DNA of 9,526 bases, taken from CANHEE01 sp043777755 (GTDB lineage Bacteria > Bacteroidota > Bacteroidia > Chitinophagales > Saprospiraceae). The DNA lies in contig JAYWHK010000160.1 in assembly GCA_043777755.1 (NCBI GenBank), positions 1 to 9,526 of the forward strand. Reading direction: 5' to 3'. The notes beneath the pieces were generated by a model, which was given only the letters and a program-made list of their open reading frames with translations, did not search any database and was not told the origin of the DNA. The position numbers and the translations under genes are program-made. Numbering within the stretch: position 1 is the stretch's first letter; each line of letters starts with the position of its first letter. Below, in pieces: positions 6,956 to 9,526 of this stretch.

Positions 6956-6975
6956 GTACGGACTGAAGTCCGTAC
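6956..6975 (+). repeat. TGAA-centred palindrome in the amt leader
   Basis: GTACGGACTGAAGTCCGTAC is a perfect inverted repeat with 9-bp arms around GA. It ends 15 bases before the amt ATG, so in mRNA a strong hairpin would lie next to the ribosome landing site. It has the same length and centre as the palindrome at 358-377, but its arm bases differ in a compensated way. Confidence 0.7.
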
Positions 6976-6990
6976 TCCAAAATTAAAAAT

Positions 6991-8325
6991 ATGAAACCTA
7001 AAAATATAATTTGGACAGCAACATTTCTTTTCGTAAGTGTTTTGGTTGTGTTAGGCTTATTTTTTCCAACAGAACTGACCGCACCGCTTCACCCAGAAAT
7101 GCTTGTTGGCGCAGATATGGCTTGGATGATTATGGCATCGGCTTTGGTGTTGTTGATGACTCCTGGTCTTTCCTTTTTCTATGGTGGAATGGTCAATACG
7201 AAAAATGTAATTTCTACGATGTTTCAAAGTTTTATTGCTTTGGGCGTAGTGAGTTTGGTTTGGGTGATTTGCGGATTCAGCATTGCTTTTGGAGATTCGC
7301 TTGGAGGAGTAGTAGGCAATCCATTGACGTTTTGGGGTTTGCGAAACGTAGGTCTTGATGCAAATCCTGACTTTTCAGCAACAATTCCTTTTTTATTGTT
7401 TTGTCTTTTTCAATTAAAATTTGCGATTATCACACCTGCTTTGATTACGGGTTCATTTGCAGAACGTGTCCGTTTTGATGCGTATATTTTGTTTATTGTT
7501 TTATTTACGGTCTGTATTTATTGTCCTTTGGCACATTGGACTTGGCATCCAGAAGGTTTTTTAAGAAAATGGGGCGTTTTAGACTTCGCAGGAGGAACGG
7601 TTGTTCACATGAGCGCAGGTATTGCAGCATTGGCTGGTGCAATATTTTTAGGACCTCGAAAAAACAATACAGGGCATCATTTGCCAGCAAATATACCTTA
7701 TATATTGTTAGGAACAGGTTTATTATGGTTTGGTTGGTTCGGTTTTAATGCTGGTTCGGCGTTGAGTGCAAACGCAACAGCAGTACAAGCCTTCGCCACT
7801 ACAAATTTTGCCTCAGCTGCGGCAATGGTTACGTGGTTGCTGTTTGATGCGATGCGTGGCAGAAAAATATCCGCAACGGGTGCGGCGATTGGTGCCGTAG
7901 TTGGTTTGGTGGCGGTTACTCCAGCTGCAGGTTTCATCAATATTGGTCAAAGTATTTTTATTGGTTTTGCTTCCGCATTGGTGAGTAACATTGCAGTCTA
8001 TTACAAAGAGAGAGTGACTGTTGATGATACGCTTGATGTTTTTCCTTGTCATGGACTTGGCGGTATCGTCGGTATGTTATTGACTTCTGTTTTTGCAAAA
8101 GATGTAGGACTTTTTTATGGTCAAACAGCCACTTTTATAGCGCATTTGGCAGCATTAGGCATTGTTTCGACTTTTGTTTTTTGTGGTTCTTATGCTTTGT
8201 ATTGGATAACAAATTTCTTTGTTCCAATGCGTGTGAGCGAAGAACAAGAAGTTTCTGGCTTAGATATGACGCAACATGGCGAAACACACGACATCAAAGA
8301 AAGGTATAATTTGGCAGAAAACTAA
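6991..8325 (+). CDS. amt: Ammonium transporter (Amt/MEP/Rh family)
   Basis: A 444-residue inner-membrane ammonium channel, expected as a trimer, passing NH4+/NH3 into the cell. Conserved landmarks: VGADMAWMIMASALVLLMTPGLSFFYGG at the first conserved helix; FAERVRF; LDFAGGTVVH with Asp198 and pore His206 (equivalents of E. coli AmtB Asp160 and His168); WFGFNAGSALSAN; and CHGLGGIVG with the second pore His354 (AmtB His318). The C-terminal cytoplasmic tail VSEEQEVSGLDMTQHGE is the conserved segment through which PII (GlnK) controls the pore. About eleven further hydrophobic helices follow an N-terminal hydrophobic stretch (residues 6-25) that could be a signal peptide or an extra membrane segment. 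The length is typical. No glnK lies next to it; downstream is a terminator and unrelated convergent genes. It has its own promoter candidate and a leader hairpin. Confidence 0.96.
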   Translation: MKPKNIIWTATFLFVSVLVVLGLFFPTELTAPLHPEMLVGADMAWMIMASALVLLMTPGLSFFYGGMVNTKNVISTMFQSFIALGVVSLVWVICGFSIAFGDSLGGVVGNPLTFWGLRNVGLDANPDFSATIPFLLFCLFQLKFAIITPALITGSFAERVRFDAYILFIVLFTVCIYCPLAHWTWHPEGFLRKWGVLDFAGGTVVHMSAGIAALAGAIFLGPRKNNTGHHLPANIPYILLGTGLLWFGWFGFNAGSALSANATAVQAFATTNFASAAAMVTWLLFDAMRGRKISATGAAIGAVVGLVAVTPAAGFINIGQSIFIGFASALVSNIAVYYKERVTVDDTLDVFPCHGLGGIVGMLLTSVFAKDVGLFYGQTATFIAHLAALGIVSTFVFCGSYALYWITNFFVPMRVSEEQEVSGLDMTQHGETHDIKERYNLAEN

Positions 8326-8351
8326 AAAGTTACAAAATATTTTTATCTTAT

Positions 8352-8390
8352 AAAAAACCGCTACGAATTTGAAACTCGTAGCGGTTTTTT
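8352..8390. terminator. Bidirectional terminator between amt and the lipoprotein gene
   Basis: AAAAAACCGCTACGA (8352-8366) pairs perfectly with TCGTAGCGGTTTTTT (8376-8390), a 15-bp stem with a 9-nt loop. The flanking A6/T6 tracts place a T run after the stem on both strands, so it can end amt (26 bases upstream on +) and the lipoprotein operon (on -). The stem contains the CGCTACG module (8359-8365), and the loop region TTTGAAA resembles the TGAA centre of the REP-like palindromes. Confidence 0.88.
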
Positions 8391-8435
8391 CTTTTTATCG
8401 TCCACTCCCTTCCACGGTTGTTACAATCTTTTCAT

Positions 8436-8504
8436 TTAATTTTTAAAAGCTTCTAAAAGACTTTTTTTTTCAGCAGCTAAATTAAGAAAAGGCTCTACTT
8501 TCAC
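8436..8504 (-). pseudogene. Possible 22-codon coding remnant downstream of the lipoprotein gene
   Basis: On the minus strand, a frame opened by GTG (8504-8502) that overlaps the lipoprotein TGA reads VKVEPFLNLAAEKKSLLEAFKN and stops at TAA (8438-8436). The composition looks like a real amphipathic C-terminal helix, so this could be the last exposed piece of a lost gene, or a tiny coupled ORF. I do not recognise a family. It contains a nine-base homopolymer run (8462-8470), a likely site for frameshifts. It may equally be chance. Confidence 0.22.
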
Positions 8505-9070
8505 TTAGGATATGGGCCAGTAAAAGTTCCATTTCTGAAATATAAGGTATCTTTTTTAGTCGGACTATAAAAAGTCAAATGAAATGTTCCTTCTACTAAG
8601 TTGTTTTCTTTGTCAAGGTTTGTTATTGCTATGCTGTTATCATTGCGCAAAGTATCAAAAACAAAACCTTCATTATATAGTATTAGTCCCGTAAAATCTT
8701 TTTGGATAACATATTTGGCAGCAAGTACTGTATTAAAAGTATCTGGTTTCTTTTTTACCTTATTACTTTGCACTTTGAAAGGAACATTGGCAAAATATAG
8801 ACTTTCATAAGTATTACCAGAAAGATAATGCGTATTAAGCTCAATACTTAAGGTCGTATCGGAAGATTTACCCAAAATGGTATAATCCGCCGCCCATATA
8901 GGTTTAAATACTTTTAATGAATCTGCTGATTTGAAATAGCGATTACAGGTGGCACTACTCCATAGACGATAATCGTCAGGTAATATATCCGTGCCGTCAT
9001 CTTTACAACAGGCTCCTATTATTAGGATAAAAAGCATGGATAGACCAGAGATAATTGTATTTTTATTCAT
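8501..9070 (-). CDS. Predicted lipoprotein of unknown function
   Basis: A 189-residue protein with an N-terminal hydrophobic stretch and the lipobox IGAC (residues 18-21), so Cys21 should be lipidated. It is followed by CKDDGTD, an acidic patch after a Lys that resembles the lipoprotein export signal reported for surface lipoproteins of Bacteroidota (not an exact match, because a Cys intervenes). The mature part is beta-rich with two halves: about 30-90 (YRLWSS...LSIELNTHYLSG) and 105-189, ending NSIAITNLDKENNLVEGTFHLTFYS...YFRNGTFTGPY. The ending recalls the DUF6252-like pattern (a Leu-Asp segment, then xGTFxF and xxGxF), but I would not assign the family on that alone. The start ATG overlaps the end of the upstream gene by 8 bases (ATGAATAA), so translation is probably coupled. 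It ends toward the shared terminator at 8352-8390. Confidence 0.8.
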   Translation of the reverse strand: MNKNTIISGLSMLFILIIGACCKDDGTDILPDDYRLWSSATCNRYFKSADSLKVFKPIWAADYTILGKSSDTTLSIELNTHYLSGNTYESLYFANVPFKVQSNKVKKKPDTFNTVLAAKYVIQKDFTGLILYNEGFVFDTLRNDNSIAITNLDKENNLVEGTFHLTFYSPTKKDTLYFRNGTFTGPYPK

Positions 9071-9491
9071 GACTTATGATGATTGGTTTGGTAATATTAA
9101 TTCCATCAGAAAGTAATTGAAGATAGTAGATGCCATTCATTAAACCTTCGGTTTTAAACAATTCTACACTTTCGTCTGTAATTATTGTAAAGCTTTTACT
9201 TTTTAAAGTTTTACTTGAACGAGTATCTAATATATTTAAAATAACATTTTTATTTTTCATTCCCTCAATTAAAACATTAAACTCATCATTGGCAGGATTA
9301 GGCGATATTGTAATATCCTGTCTGACTTGTTTATTTGATGTAGGATCTCCTTCTAAACAATTTACCAGTGGAATTCTCAATATCGTCGTTTTTAGATATC
9401 CATCTAAATCTTTAAATGTAACTTTTACAAATACTAGTGCCACGACCATTAAATAGCTAACGAATAAGAAATAAATACTTACCTTTGCCAA
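9063..9491 (-). CDS. Short protein with type IX secretion (Por) C-terminal sorting domain, possibly 5'-truncated
   Basis: Residues about 60-142 form a T9SS type A sorting domain: ITISPNPANDEFNVLIEG, a middle strand VILNILDTRSSK, and the closing GIYYLQLLSDGINITKPIIIS. These domains direct cargo across the outer membrane and are cut off at the surface. The first 59 residues contain a hydrophobic stretch (about 5-24) and VKVTFKDLDGYLKTTILRIP, which looks like part of a beta-sandwich domain. An in-frame TAA at 9495-9497 lies just upstream, and the only start codons are TTG at 9491 or ATG at 9449, neither with a clear signal peptide cleavage site. A T9SS cargo this small is odd; it may be the C-terminal end of a larger broken gene. 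A degenerate promoter box (TTACTTTG, complement of 9508-9515) just upstream would favour a real short gene. The stop overlaps the lipoprotein start by 8 bases. Confidence 0.65.
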   Translation of the reverse strand: MAKVSIYFLFVSYLMVVALVFVKVTFKDLDGYLKTTILRIPLVNCLEGDPTSNKQVRQDITISPNPANDEFNVLIEGMKNKNVILNILDTRSSKTLKSKSFTIITDESVELFKTEGLMNGIYYLQLLSDGINITKPIIISHE

Positions 9492-9526
9492 ACCTTATTA
9501 TCCTATGCAAAGTAAACAAGTAAAAT

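Noticed and set aside
1..9526. CRISPR arrays, tRNA or rRNA genes, complete insertion sequences
   Set aside because: No regularly spaced direct repeats, no cloverleaf-like or rRNA-like segments, and no transposase reading frame were seen.

Overview
The window looks like chromosomal DNA from an A+T-rich Bacteroidota bacterium, plausibly of the Cytophagales/Flexibacter type; that finer placement is inference. The evidence is: a cargo protein with a type IX secretion (Por) C-terminal sorting domain; a lipoprotein with an acidic patch after the lipidated cysteine; a BBP2-type porin; promoter candidates matching the Bacteroidota pattern TTG/TTTG-N~20-TAnnTTTG rather than -35/-10 boxes; and gene starts without Shine-Dalgarno sequences.

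Layout. Positions 1-346 hold the decayed 3' half of a Doc/Fic-type toxin gene and a rho-independent terminator. Positions 358-5038 hold gltB (glutamate synthase large subunit) on the minus strand, with short palindromic repeats at and inside both ends of the gene. A 591-base A+T-rich divergent intergenic region follows. On the plus strand are a BBP2-type outer-membrane porin (5630-6676), a 62-bp perfect palindrome overlapping its stop codon, and amt (6991-8325), which has its own promoter candidate and a hairpin close to its start. A bidirectional terminator (8352-8390) separates amt from a convergent minus-strand pair: a T9SS-sorted short protein (9063-9491) whose stop overlaps the start of a lipoprotein gene (8501-9070). 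A possible 22-codon gene remnant lies just beyond the lipoprotein gene.

How the genes fit together. gltB, the porin and amt form a nitrogen-assimilation neighbourhood. The porin would admit small solutes across the outer membrane, Amt would carry ammonium across the inner membrane, and GltB would turn glutamine plus 2-oxoglutarate into glutamate. The usual partners gltD (GOGAT small subunit) and glnK (PII) are not in the window. GltB lacks the loop typical of ferredoxin-dependent enzymes, so a GltD subunit should be encoded elsewhere.

I see no new enzyme system. The most unusual signal is a set of short REP-like palindromes sharing modules such as CGCTACG, TGAA-centred arms and AAGTC...ATTTAG. 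They have become part of the gltB propeptide, the gltB C-terminal tail, the porin stop codon, the amt leader and the amt terminator.
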